Assembly: GCF_932526225.1 (NCBI RefSeq)
Contig: NC_064037.1
Coordinates: 14,089,703 to 14,149,702 of the forward strand
Source of the DNA: Nematostella vectensis
Taxonomy: Eukaryota > Cnidaria > Anthozoa > Actiniaria > Edwardsiidae
Length of the DNA: 60,000 nucleotides
Direction: 5' to 3'
Shown piece after piece: positions 13,501 through 25,256 of the stretch (position 1 is its first letter; each line of letters begins with the position of its first letter). Under the pieces are notes generated by a model. That model did not search any database. It was not told the DNA's origin and worked only from the letters and a program-made list of their open reading frames with translations. Position numbers and translations under genes: made by a program.

Positions 13501-16500
13501 CATCTGCATTGGCAACAATATGTGCATTTCCCCATTTTGTTTTTGTTCACAAATAAGCGGATCTCTGGCTTAAAGGATAAAAATTTGCTACAAAGTCAAA
13601 AAATCGTCAAAAAAGTAAAAAAAAAAACACACACACAAAGTTGTTCATCTATTTCGCAGAGTCGTGGGAAGAGCGCCAGTAGTCTTGATGGTCTGGACAG
13701 CGGTGAAACAGTAGTAGTTGATCCTGAAGTACCACAGGTAGCCAATGAAGTCAAGAGGAGTTCTTCTGTACGCAAGAAATCCGCACAAGAAGAGGGCAAC
13801 AGAGGGAAGGAAGAGAAGAAGAAAGAAAACAAGAAAAAAGAAAAAGAGAAAGATGAACAGAATATAGAAGTAGAAAACGTCTTGAAAGAAGTGGCGAGTT
13901 TGAAGAATGATCTTCAATCTATGGGCGAGCAGCTTGAACGAGAAAAAGCTCATAATGCCGAGTTAAAAGCCATTAAAACCCAGCAGATATCAGCGTTAAC
14001 GGTCAAACTAGCGACCGCTATTCGACAGAAAGAAGCAGCGGAGGCAAAGATGCATCCCAGTCACATGACAAACGATTCTGCTGACCCAGTCCCCTGTCAG
14101 ACACAGGATGCCCAAGAGACAGAAAACGTGTCCCTAAGAAATGAAGTAAGGTATTTGCATGGAGAAGTGAAAAGACTTGAAGAGCAACTGAAAGCAGAGA
14201 CGCAACACGAGTCCACTCTGAGGGACCTTAGCATTCAACTAGCAACCGCTGTGCAGCAGAAAGAGGAACTGGAAGCATTGCGGGCTCGTGAGTTAAAAGC
14301 TAATAGAGAAGATTATCAGAAGAAGTGCGAGTCGCTTATGGTAGAGATTGAAAGTCTAAAAAGTGAAGTGCAGCAATTGAATTCAAGGCTGCAAAATCAA
14401 GATGAATTAGAGACTGAAAGGAAGACGCTCAAACAATATTGCAAAGCATTAGAGAGTGAAGGCGAGAAGCTTCGTGGGGAGCTGGGGCGAGCCAGAGACA
14501 AATTGCGTTACTTTGAGGAGTCACGCAACAGTCAGCAAACCGTGGAGCTGAAAGAGGGGGAGTCATTAAGAAGAGAAATCAGCCGAATTACTGACGAGTT
14601 AACTAACCTGAGTAGGTTAAAGGAGAAAGAAGGCCAAGAGTATTTAGAAAAATGCGAATCCATGAACAAAGAAATACGATTACTGAAAGATGAGTGTTCT
14701 AAACAAGAGAAGGGGATTGAGAAACTTCAGGTTGAACATGAAAAAGACTTAGATTCCATGAGAAAGAAGAACCGTCAACTCACGGAAGAGTTAAATAACG
14801 AGAGAAAGTTAAAGGTGAAAGATGCTAAAGAACATTTTGAAAAATGTGAATTTCTGACAAAAGAGATGCATCGGCTGAAAAATGAATGGTCAAATAAAGA
14901 AAAGGAATATAAAAGGATGGCGACAGAACAGGAAAAAGAATCGAAGTCCTTAAGGAAAAAGAATAATCAACTCGAAGACGAGTTAACCAATCAGGGGAAA
15001 TCCAAGGAGCAAGAGGCCCAAGAACATTCTGAAAAATACGAGGCCTTGAAAAATGAAATGCAGCAACAGGGAAAAGAATGGTTGAAACAAGACAAAGAAA
15101 GTCATAAACAAATTGAAGAGCGCGAAAAAGAGTGTAAATCTTTGAGGGACGAAGTGAGAAAGCTGAGAGATAACCTTTCCAAACAAGATTTGTCCAGGAA
15201 TGATGAAGTGGCAGGCTTTCTTAAAGAAAGAGAAGTACTGAGGAAAGAATTACGAAGGATAACGGAGGAGCTCTCTAAGCAGGAATCGGCTAGAAGGGAA
15301 GAACAAGCAGATCAGGAAAGGCGCTGTAAGGCCTTGAAGAGTGAGGCAGATAAGCTACACGGGGAAGTCCTGCGACTAAATAATATTCTTTACAACAAGG
15401 AGCTAGCGGAGGACGAAGAGCGCGCTCAACTTGCCGCTCAAGTCACGAGCGCAACACGAGAGAAAGACGAAGCACTGGAAGAGGTCGAGAAACTTCGTGC
15501 AGAGCTGAATCTATTGACAGAAATAACGGATACAACGATAAAAAGAGATATCGAAGGAACACGAAGCAATAACCCAAATACTCGTCGTAAAGAAAATTCT
15601 TCAGCGAGTTGCGCGAAGGTAGATTCCTGGGTATGCAACCAAGGCATAAATGGCGAGGGGAGAGTCGAAGCCGAAGCGACAACAAGTGGCCTTGACATGC
15701 CGCGCAAGACTGGATACCAGCCACGTGGTGATCAGCATCAATCCGAGAGTGTTCTCAAGGCAAACAGAGTAATGGATGGTCCAATAGAAGCAGTCCTGAC
15801 ACGTGGCACCACGTGTATGACTCCACCCTCTCCAAGCGACCAATCGGAGAACAATGACGCGACGGATGGTTCAGAGACTGGAGACAAGAACCAGGAAGTG
15901 ATCGCCGAGTTTCACAGAATTCAGAAAGAGTTGGCGGAAATGAGGCAAAACATGGCCGTGGTGCAGGCACTGAATGAGAGACTTTCAAATGATCTTAAAT
16001 TTCTTTCGGAAAAACGCGACGTTGTGATACGAAAGAGCACAGGGTCACGACGCGTGCGCAGGATGGCGTCCGCTGATAAAACAAATGCGGGCTCTGCTCC
16101 AACTAAATTTATTTTCCCCGAAGTGACCAAGGGGGATAGTGAGCAAGACGTCGAGAAAATGAAGGAATTAGAGACAATGAAAGACGACGAGAAAATGAAA
16201 AACATCGAGGGAAAGCCCTACGAAGACGACATAGAATCCTTCAGCCCTCCAAATGAAAATCAAAGGGTCGAAGATAAAACAAGTGCCGTTAACGCATATG
16301 AGCAATGGAAAGACAAGGAAGAAGACGTGAGAAATCAGCTCTCAAAGGCACTGGCAGAACTGCACAGTCTTCGCAATGACAACAAAGAGATCAAGGAACA
16401 AATGCGGACCATCGCCGCGTCCACCGCCGTGCCCAGCGCCAGCCACCAAGAAGAGGACTTCTTTCTCAGAACCACACAGTTCACCGACGGGCTTCTGCGC

Positions 16501-17199
16501 GAGATGCGAGCACGTGACCTCCATAGCAGCCGAGAGCGCGTGCTCAGTAGCACAGGGATCGACGAAGGTTTCCATGGTGAAAACAGAAGCCCCCGCAGCC
16601 TAGCGTCTAGTCCGCGGAGGGAGAGAAGATGTTCGAGTGAGGTGAGCCCGCGAGGAGACACCACACGGTACAGCCTGACCACTAGTCCCAGACATGCGAC
16701 TGATAGTGGTTACCTTGGAGACAGCAGCCCTGAACTCTTCGGTAAGCCTGTGGTGGACGAGGTATTCCAAGAAAGACTAGGAAGACCTTCGCGACGTTCT
16801 CTGGACATGACGCAGGAAAGTGACCACGAATTCCAGGAATTATTTCACAATAGATCCAGGTCAGCAGAACCAACAGTTGAGTCGTCGCGCTTTGAGCCCT
16901 TCCAGCGGTCATCTGGCGTTAGAGCACACAGGTATTCCGTTCCCAGCAAGCTTGGCGAGGTCGAGTTGAGTAAGTCTGATGGTGCTGCTGCCATGAGACG
17001 AAGTATTGATATCTGGGGGGAGAGGGTGAGGCGGCCGCTGGAGCTGTCCAAGATTTGGAAGTCATCAGAAACTGTTACGCCAGCTATGAGCGTACCAGGG
17101 TACAAAGACTACCTACAGAGACACATTGTAAAGTCCTCGAATCGTATTGCTAAGGTAAGGGACTTGGCGCCAGAAGAGCTCTACCATCTTCCCATATGA
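7555..17199 (+). CDS. Large coiled-coil protein, 3 exons, about 1449 aa, function unknown
   Basis: Exons are 7555-8292, 12494-12565 and 13660-17199. All introns are phase 0 with good borders (AAG|GTTAGT, TTTTAG|AAT, ATG|GTAAGT, TTCGCAG|AGT). Residues 1-95 form a leucine/glutamate heptad coiled coil. 96-246 are Ser/Arg-rich. Exon 2 adds 24 mostly basic residues. Roughly 335-885 are a long coiled coil, in which residues about 518-838 repeat with an exact 64-residue spacing (192 nt). Shorter helices occur near 1010-1055 and 1150-1190. The tail is Ser/Arg-rich with several SPR motifs and ends EELYHLPI. No catalytic domain is visible, so a cytoskeletal, centrosomal or scaffold role is only inferred from the architecture. 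The 4.2-kb intron 1 makes the join of exon 1 the least certain part. The alternative is two genes, with exon 1 ending at a stop at 8323-8325. Confidence 0.75.
9524..9740. repeat. TGGCTAAACTAGG repeats, direct and inverted
   Basis: GGCTAAACTAGG occurs at about 9525 and 9715 on the plus strand, and in inverse as CCTAGTTTAGCC at about 9569. A neighbouring 'acatgt(a/c)gc' is also repeated. This is a composite of small inverted-repeat elements in intron 1 of the coiled-coil gene. Confidence 0.5.
9881..10160. repeat. MITE-like element with GCGGAT(C/A)CA ends
   Basis: The left end TCAGGGGCGGATCCAAGG and the right end CCCTGTATCCGCACCTGA are imperfect inverted copies enclosing about 280 bp. It lies in intron 1 of the coiled-coil gene. 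Confidence 0.55.
10781..10948. repeat. 14-bp perfect inverted repeat
   Basis: CGTAACCCGCAGTG at 10781-10794 is mirrored by CACTGCGGGTTACG at 10935-10948. This is probably a decayed MITE in intron 1 of the coiled-coil gene. In the rest of 8293-12493 I see AT-rich intron and no further exon. Confidence 0.5.
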
Positions 17200-17520
17200 G
17201 GACCATGGCTAGATTAACGCAGCAAAGTTTAAGATCTATGAACCATATATTGCAAATGGACTTGGTGACAGAGGAGCTCTACCATCTACCCATATGATAA
17301 CCATGGCTAGATTAACGCAGCAAAGTTTAAGATCTATGAACCATATATTGCAAATGGACTTGGTGACAGAGGAGCTCTACCATCTACCCATATGATAACC
17401 ATGGCTACATTAACTCATTAGAGTTTCAGGACTACCTTCTTGCTGACACTTAATGTCTTTAAGCCATATATTGCTAAGGGATATGGCGCCAAAAGTACTC
17501 TACGATCTACCTATTTTAGG
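17165..17520 (+). repeat. 98-bp tandem repeat of the coiled-coil gene's last codons and stop
   Basis: The segment encoding EELYHLP plus stop recurs with the same flank (ccatggctagattaacgcag) at exactly 98-bp spacing: GAGCTC at 17176, 17274 and 17372. A fourth, diverged copy lies at about 17470-17530. Only the first copy is in frame with the gene. Confidence 0.9.
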
Positions 17521-18150
17521 AGCATGGCTAGTAGCGCATCAGAGTAGAAGGCCCGCTTGTCATATAAGAAATCAAGTTAAACTGACCTTATATACGCAAA
17601 ATGAAGTGCTTTGCAGCTACAGTGTTTTAGATTTCGTACCAAACCTCAAAACTGCGATTTTATTTGCACGTGCGTCGCGATTATTACTATCTAATTTTTA
17701 TTTCAGGATTTGCAAACTAGAAGCATTGGTGATTATTTTCGCCAAAGATCAGATCGATCGCACGCTTTAAGGGGGGGTACTAAACGGGTTTCAATTTGAA
17801 CGAATTTTTTAAAGCAATTACCCGCGAAAGGCCTTAAGGTGATGTTACACGCGTCGTTTTCCCGCGATACACCGTTGCGTTGCGTTTTCTCGCAACGCCT
17901 TCCCTAAGTACATTTCGCAATGCTGTCTATAACAAGGTGGCGACAGTGGATTGGGAAGATAAGGGGATAAGTTATTTAGTAAAAAATCCACGCAACGGCG
18001 TACCGTGGAAACTTCGCAAAAAAAAAAACGACTCGTGTGACATCGCCTTTAGTATACTTCACATTTTTCGGTATTGATCGTACCGCTGTACTTTTCGCAT
18101 TTTCTTCTCCGGCAGTTATACGGAGTTCCGCACTCAACAAAGTCTAGTTG

Positions 18151-18278
18151 TGACTGACTGACTGACTGACTGACTGACTGACTGACTGACTGACTGACTG
18201 ACTGACTGACTGACTGACTGACTGACTGACTGACTGACTGACTGACTGACTGACTGACTGACTGACTGACTGACTGAC
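18151..18278. repeat. (GACT)n microsatellite
   Basis: About 32 uninterrupted tetranucleotide units. This is spacer between the coiled-coil and TIR genes. Confidence 0.97.
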
Positions 18279-18635
18279 GACTTGTGCACGAGCGTGCGAA
18301 AAGGGGGCCGAACCATCCCTTTTATAGCGCGCGTTCGTCTTTAAGAAAGAAATCGAAGAATGTGGTAATTTATTATTACAAGTACGTGTGAAGGAATTTG
18401 GATTCGATGTAAGCGATTTAAATTCGTTGTTTTCAAAATGTTATTCAAAGAAAAGTGAACAGACCAATTTTATATCCGGGTGAGAATTGAGTGATTCTTT
18501 TTTTTCTATACGAATGAGTGCCAGGTATCAAGTGTGTGAAAATACTAGTCAAAGTGTTAAAATTCTAAATTAAAATATAATTTATGTTGTGCAGAGTTGT
18601 TGTGTAATAGGGAGTAGTAAAGCACAATAATACGT

Positions 18636-18839
18636 TTTTCTCCACCGCACCCACTAAGCCTTGCGCCAGGGGCACTAATGTCTATGTAGATATTTTACCG
18701 TGTCTTTCTCCACCGCACCCACTAAGCCTTGCGCCAGGGGCGTTAATGTCTATGTAGATGTTTTACCGTGTCTTTCTCCACCGCACCCACTAAGCCTTGC
18801 GCCAGGGGCGTTAATGTCTAAGTAGATGTTTTACCGTGT
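18636..18839. repeat. Three copies of a 68-bp tandem repeat
   Basis: Units begin TTTCTCCACCGCACCCACTA and end near TTTTACCGTGTC. The copies differ at only a few bases. No coding sequence is seen in 17520-20000. Confidence 0.9.
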
Positions 18840-19448
18840 CCAAACTACAAGGTCGCCGCACGACTCAACAACGAGCTCCGAACAGCGAAGACCATTGCGC
18901 ATCAACAAAAGATAAGTCCTTGGAATTTAACTCTTAACTGTAAGCAGGAAGTTTACGTTCTCAATATCAAAGCAATATTCTTTATCACCTCCTTTGACAC
19001 CCATCGGACACCTTTGAAACTTTGATAGTTTAAATTCACAAAGGAAATGAAAAGTTTCGAAACAGGTTAATCAACCATCACTTTTTATCTTTGTCAGGTA
19101 AATTTTTTTATCCGAGAGGGGCGGGGAGGCACTCCTGAAGTAGGACAAAAAATGTGTTTGGTGGGGGGGGGGGGGGGGGGGATTTAACCAGCCCTCCATC
19201 CCAACCACATCTCCTTCCCCCCTCCCCCCAACAGTAGTCGTTATGATTGTCGCTGTAGGACGAAAAAATAAGAAGTCCGCCTATCCCATCAACCTCAGGC
19301 CCTCGCCAGGGCCTGAAAGTCATATTCGCTTGCGAATTTGACACTGTAATATAAGCTTGGCGGGAAGTTGTTCAGAACTTGGTAAGCATTTCTAAGATCA
19401 AAGTGAAGAATTGGCGTCCTCCAGTGTTCCTTGGCATGAAGTGCGCGA

Positions 19449-19558
19449 GTAACAGACTGAACGTTCGAAGGTCTTACATACGTGGTCAATATATGAGAGG
19501 GAAGTAACAGACTGAACGTTCGAAGGTCTTACATACGTGGTCAATATATGAGAGGGGA
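19449..19558. repeat. 55-bp tandem duplication
   Basis: GTAACAGACTGAACGTTCGA and the following sequence at 19449 are repeated almost exactly from 19504. It is intergenic, downstream of the TIR gene. Confidence 0.9.
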
Positions 19559-20003
19559 GTAAGAAAATTTCAAATTATGAACTAAATAATCGGCTCTAGG
19601 GGGAAAACATGACCTGGCTTGACTGTCGTTTAAAAAAAAAAAAGAGAAATGTACCATTAACAACAAAAAAAAAATCAACTATGACTGTATATACCGTTTG
19701 CCTCTCTACTGAGATACAAACATTTTTTTGCTCTAGAAGGGGTGGGGGGGGCTAATAGTACAAGGGCAGCTTTAAAAATATTAGAGGAGGGGGGTTCACG
19801 TAGTCTGGCGTGATTGGCCAACATCTCTGCACGCTCTTCTCAATTTCTTATTTGATATAAGACCGCCTGGTGGAGTAAACCTGGTGTGAACGAAGAAGCG
19901 CAAAGATCTAATACCCTGTTATTTCTGATAGTAAGACACAGTCAGCGATACAGAAAATAGAGTTGGGGTAACATGCGTTTCGTTTGTGTTGTGAGATTTT
20001 TCT

Positions 20004-20009
20004 TTTATT
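20004..20009 (-). promoter_or_regulatory. Possible polyadenylation signal for the TIR gene
   Basis: AATAAA reads on the minus strand 98 nt after the TAA stop of the TIR/beta-trefoil gene. The spacing is typical, but there is no transcript evidence. Confidence 0.5.
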
Positions 20010-20106
20010 TTTATATCAGTCATTTTCAACCGCAATACGAATCTTACATTTTCCTTGCAATTCAAGATATCTGCTGAAAAATTTAAACTTTAAAGCTTCA
20101 ACTCAG

Positions 20107-21851
20107 TTATTCCAGAATCCAGATGCAGTCGTCGTTCTTTGAATTGACACCTGTCAACTTGCCATTCCTGATCGCAAGGTACTTCTTGCCGTAATTTGCA
20201 AAGAGGACAACAGCTCGCTTGCCGTCATGTGACGTCTCATCCGCCACGATCTTCCATTCCTCGGCGCCATAACGCTGCCCCTTTGTGTAGATATAGTCGC
20301 CGTTCGGATCGTAGCCTACAATTGGTAAATATATGTTGTTAGGGAGGCTTGATTAAGTGTAAGAGTCGCCCCAAGTCGCCTTATATTACACTACGAGCGA
20401 AGCACAACCCTCCCCCCCCCCCAAAAAAAAAAAATAATAAAAATAAACAACTGAATTATAACAATGAAATGTAATAGACTATATACTACCTCACAGATAC
20501 CCCACGGCTAGTGCTTTTATATTTGATCAAAATATTATCTATGCTTCAAATAAACATTTACATCCTTGTACAGTACCCATTCCGCTAGACTAAAAAACAC
20601 TTTCACATTTTTTAAATGTGAATTGATATATTGGGAAATCCCACTGATGCGCTTAACCCCCGTTGTAACATTATCCATGAGCTTACTGAGTACCATTGAA
20701 TAGCCACATGCACATTGAAATGTAGCGAGTTCTTGATTTACAGTTTTCGCGATGAGTCTTTGCCACTCACCTAAGTAGCCATTAGTGGCATAGTTCTTGT
20801 AGAATGTAATTTCCTTGTCCTCTAATTTACGTTCCTCCACCCAATAGCTCGTATCCTCAGGCTTATCTCGGAGAGCTAGCGTGCTTCGATTTCCACTCGC
20901 TGGATGGAATTTCACTTGACCTGAAACCAGAACAATGTCACCTTAACATAGGCGCGTAGCAAAAGAAGGCAGCCCATCTGTCGTGGACTAGATTGATTAC
21001 ACTCAAACGCAATCTAGTACACAACCGACTTTATAATTCTTTCCACGAAGACGTTACACGATTCTATTATTCGGTTTCGGATTCCCTCCAGATGAGCATA
21101 GCTGTCGTGCTGTTTCACCACTTTTAATAGTGGGAGTTTCTTAATATACCTAAATACATCATAAGAGTGCGAAAGGCCTTGGTCGGCACCCTTTTTTCGG
21201 TAGACGGGTCTCCACCATAATTGCCCGCTGTCAGTTATCCACCAATATCGGGAAAGGGAGCTTTGGGTATTACTTCTTGTTCGACAGTTGCAAGCGTTTG
21301 TTGTTACTTCCCTTATCAAACATGTTATTGTGTTGTCTAAGACCATATAATGTAATCGTGCTGTCAAAATCAGCCTTTTCCCCATCATGTCTTTGGCTTT
21401 CTACCCAAAGAGAGACCCGAAAGTATAATGATTTTGAAAAGCTAGTTGTCTGTAATGACCGACGTTGTGACATACCAGTCTCGGCTAGGAATTTGCCAGC
21501 GATCTTGTGTCTGAAAGCTCGTCCCGGGTTCTTCTTAACTTCGGCTGTCGGCTTCACAACGGATTTACTTGCAGCCTCTTGTTTCTCGTCGGGCGCCAAA
21601 GTGATATCGCTCGAATCACCAACTGCGTGCATTATCTCTTGCGCGAGGGATTTTACACTGTTCTCGAAATTCGCTTCATCTCTGTTGGTTCATTAAAGAA
21701 TATAATAGTAAGAATATCGATCAGTAAATCCGTTGTGTTTTGTTTTCATTTTCATTGAAAAATACAACGGTATATTTGCAAGAAACTTCCAAAATAGACT
21801 CAATTAAAGCTTAATACTTAATTAACGGTTATCATCATATCCATAATCATT

Positions 21852-21901
<50 letters not shown>

Positions 21902-23970
21902 ATTTTCACTTTGTCGCTGAAACTAGCCGATAGATGCGAATGCTGGTTTAAACAAAGGACTATTATGACCAAAGGAAAAAGGACTATTATGTATGACCAC
22001 GCGCGCAGATCCTGACCGACATCCGATGAATGCAGATCTGCAAAGATGTTCGAATGTTTTTCCTCTTGCTAATAATCCTATACACGTCTTAAGAATGTCT
22101 AAATGATTGAATGTGTTTGATTCATTTATAGAATTTATGTGGTTACATGACTTGTGAGGCACTATTTCCGGCTCTCTGTCCTTGAGGAACTAATTGAGCT
22201 AGATGAATTGCAAATTACATATGGAACAAAAGAATTAATTACCATAATGACTTGTACCGCGTAATTATGCTCAAAACTGACACAAAACAAGTAAAGTTTA
22301 AGGTGTTCTCCAGTTTTGCCAGTATAGACATTAACAAATAATGAAATTATTAATAGCTGTGCACAACATAGTTTTATTTCCCAGATCTGAGAAAATCACT
22401 GTCAATTTAAGCTCAAACGGTGAATCAATCAAATTACGACGAAGTTGCAAAAAAATTTATCCGAACGGAAGAGTAGGGATTTCTATCATAATATCCAATC
22501 AGATAAACTAGATAAGAAATACTGTCATAGTGCAGGGCTCCAGTACAGTCGCCCTCAAATAACGGAAATATCATTCTCGAAACTCATGTAGAAATCATAA
22601 CACGACACCATCGATTCCTGTGAATGGTTAGCTGTTTATCGTCATTATGGTAATATTTAGCACGCAAAACGGTATCCGGAAATCGCTGTTTCGAGCGAAA
22701 TTATATACAAACATTATGTTTGCCTTCTGTGTCTTCTACAGTCCAGAAGCAGTGCGAGTTTTAGTCATAACATTCCACATCCGCCATTTTGATCGCCATA
22801 TCGCTCAATGAAATGCGCATGCGCAACAGAATAGTCCCTTGTTAACAGGGGCCGAGTAGCCCACTTCAACGTGTCTTTAGTGCCCAGGCTTACCTGAAGT
22901 CAATCCACAGGAGCCCCGCGGTGATTATACCAAGCCAGCCCTTTGCTTTGAAGCCTTTCTCGCACATGACTGGAACTATTATGACTTCCTCGCACCCAGT
23001 CTTCCCGTCAGCGTATGACAGCTCCTTCTTGCAGTTCTTGGATTCCTGTAGCAACACCATGAGTGAAAAATCTCTAACCATTTTTATTTTTATTTTATTA
23101 TGATTTGCCCTGGTACGTACACAAACCTGGACTCCAAATTCGGCCTCACTTCGAGTGCACATTCATACTTACGGAGCACTTTGTGCTCTATAGTAATATT
23201 GCAAGGAGTGACGTTATACTTACGGAGTATTTTGTTGACATAAAGCAGCAAAGAATAGCGGCACCATCCACACCTTTTGCCATACTGAAAATGTGAGCAT
23301 AAGAGCCATGTGAGCCATAAGAATGAAAAAGGCATCATTTAAGCTCCCATCATGCTGTTGCATGTCAATAAATGGCTGTCGTTTTTCTTAATGGTCTACA
23401 AAAGCCTGGGGCGATCGCGCGGGAGACCTGTGATATTCTAAAACGTTAGGGACTAGGTTCCATTTCTAAGATGGCTGCCAGCAAAATCGTAGTAAACACG
23501 AATTCCTGCAAGTTTAGGTGGAAATTCTCAACTTACAAAGCTCTAGAGTGATAAAAAAGCGGAAGAATGTTTGAAGCGGACTCCCAAATATGGCATGTAA
23601 GGCCTAATAAGGAAAAGGCCGAGCGAGCTAGAAAAAAGTTTTTAAAACAAGATTGACTGATATGCATAATAGCACTACCACAATAACATGGTAGTACAGT
23701 AGTGGTCCCCCTCCTTGCGAATGAAAGAGGCAATCAGCCATTAATGCCCGTTCCAATCCCTTGGCGAGTCTGGATCTTACCCTAATGCTTTAGAACCCAT
23801 CCGCCCACCCAAAACAACCCCTGCCCTGGATCGTACCTTCCGTTGATATCTCCCCGTATGCCTCCGTGAATATCCATCCATACGCGAATACCATAGGCAC
23901 GTAGCCCATCATAAACCTTCTTCACCAGATCCTGGATGTCCCATTGGTAGGACAACATCACGTGCTTCAT
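20107..23970 (-). CDS. TIR domain plus beta-trefoil-like domain protein, 6 exons, 303 aa
   Basis: Minus-strand exons in order are 23970-23837, 23284-23224, 23045-22894, 21681-21476, 20920-20771 and 20315-20107. Every junction keeps phase, and the total is 912 nt. Residues 1-116 are a TIR domain of the type common in marine invertebrates: VMLSYQWD at 4-11, GIRVWMDI, AAILCCFMSTKYS, then SKNCKKEL, in which Glu73 sits at the position of the NAD-cleaving glutamate of active TIRs, and GWLGIITAGLLWIDF. Residues 117-185 are a charged linker. Residues 186-303 resemble a fascin/beta-trefoil domain (GKKYLAIRNGKLTG, ending CIWILE). No signal peptide or membrane segment is seen, so it is probably cytosolic. 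NADase or adaptor activity in immunity is inferred from the family only. The start is uncertain: an acceptor at about 24004 would add 11 in-frame codons and allow upstream exons. Confidence 0.88.
21846..21902. repeat. (CAT)n microsatellite
   Basis: A run of trinucleotide units in the third intron of the TIR gene. Confidence 0.95.
23366..23640 (+). repeat. Dispersed repeat, copy 1
   Basis: The sequence is about 85-90% alike by eye to 27034-27303, in the same orientation. Shared blocks include AAGATGGCTGCCAGCAAAAT and GAGCGAGCTAGAA. It lies in TIR-gene intron 1. Confidence 0.8.
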
Positions 23971-25256
23971 GGTGACGTCAAGTGACGAGCAGTACCTTAC
24001 CTCCTGTACAAGAGACGCACAAATGCTTCGACGGTTACATGGTCATCCTTGGGTATCCAGGGCGTTGAGGACAGCGTAACGAGTCGCTTGAACGAGGCGG
24101 TGGAGGAGGGGGGGAGGGGGGGGGAAAGAAGGAAATAATCATCACGCAAGACACATTTCGTGGTGTTCTCTAACTTAGTGGTTATAGACAAATGATTATC
24201 TAATGTAATCTACACCGCCGAACGTTCATACTAACATTTGCCAGTGTTTAAGCCTTCGGTTGTGAACTCATACCTCGGGAATTTGACTAGGGATACTTGA
24301 CTCACATATTTGTAGGTTCGATTTCTCTTTTACTCGCTATAGAACAGTAAACATGAGCTTCGCCGCATGGGTCAATAGTTCAACCCATCGCTCACTCTTT
24401 CAGTACAAATCACGATTTTTAGCGCACGAGTTTTGTTGTTTTGTTTTGGGAATCCCGGGATCGTCAGGACAGGTTTGCAGTTGCAAACTTTCGTGCAAAC
24501 TTGAATGATAGAGAATCTAATTGTCGAATTTCATAATAGAGAGTTATCATGCATGGAATATTTGTACTTTTGACAAATACATGTTTACTTCGGGAAAATG
24601 ATGTTGAATTGCCTTAGTTTTTAGATATCTAGATCTTGAGAAAAAAAAAGCCTTGCATAAAATGAGTTGTTGTGAAATTGAAAATCACTTGAATTTATGT
24701 TCAGGCATTTGCGTGATAAAGGGAATTTTCAATCGTACACCGATTGAGTAGATTAGTTCATTCTTCTATGGATATAAAGAAAAGGGTTGAAATGTATTAA
24801 ATAGGATGAAGAAGTGAGAAAATAAGAAAGAGTATGAATTATTTCTTACCTTACAGCCGCGTTTCGAGATCCCAAACGCTACGTTTGCCTAGCGACTGGG
24901 ACTAACTCAAGTACATATTATCTAATTGGCCAATAGTTGATTTTCAGCAATAATGCCTTTTGTTCGTATACACACAAGAAAGAATCTCATGCTTCAATAC
25001 CTGCATGCCATAATGATGTTTTGTTAATGTTTCTTGTTTTTAAAACTTTTTTCTTTGGAAAAAAAAGATATTCTCACTCTTGAAAACAATCAAATGAATA
25101 AATGCTTTCCAAAGAGTGTTAACCTTCAACATGATTGAAAACGGTAGTAATAAAAAAATAAATATTCTTTAAACCCCGTTTATACCACATACAAAACTGT
25201 TGTCGCCTTTTTTTAAATTTTTCATTGCAAAGGTTTGCGAATATCGCAGTCTGGCT

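Noticed and set aside
18134-18316. Ser-Val-Ser-Gln repeat frame on the minus strand
   Set aside because: GACT microsatellite translation.
23997-24191. Minus-strand frame upstream of the TIR exon, possible earlier exon
   Set aside because: It is in a different phase from the TIR exon, and the sequence between the two has no acceptor that would join them; a run of G/C-derived prolines suggests non-coding.
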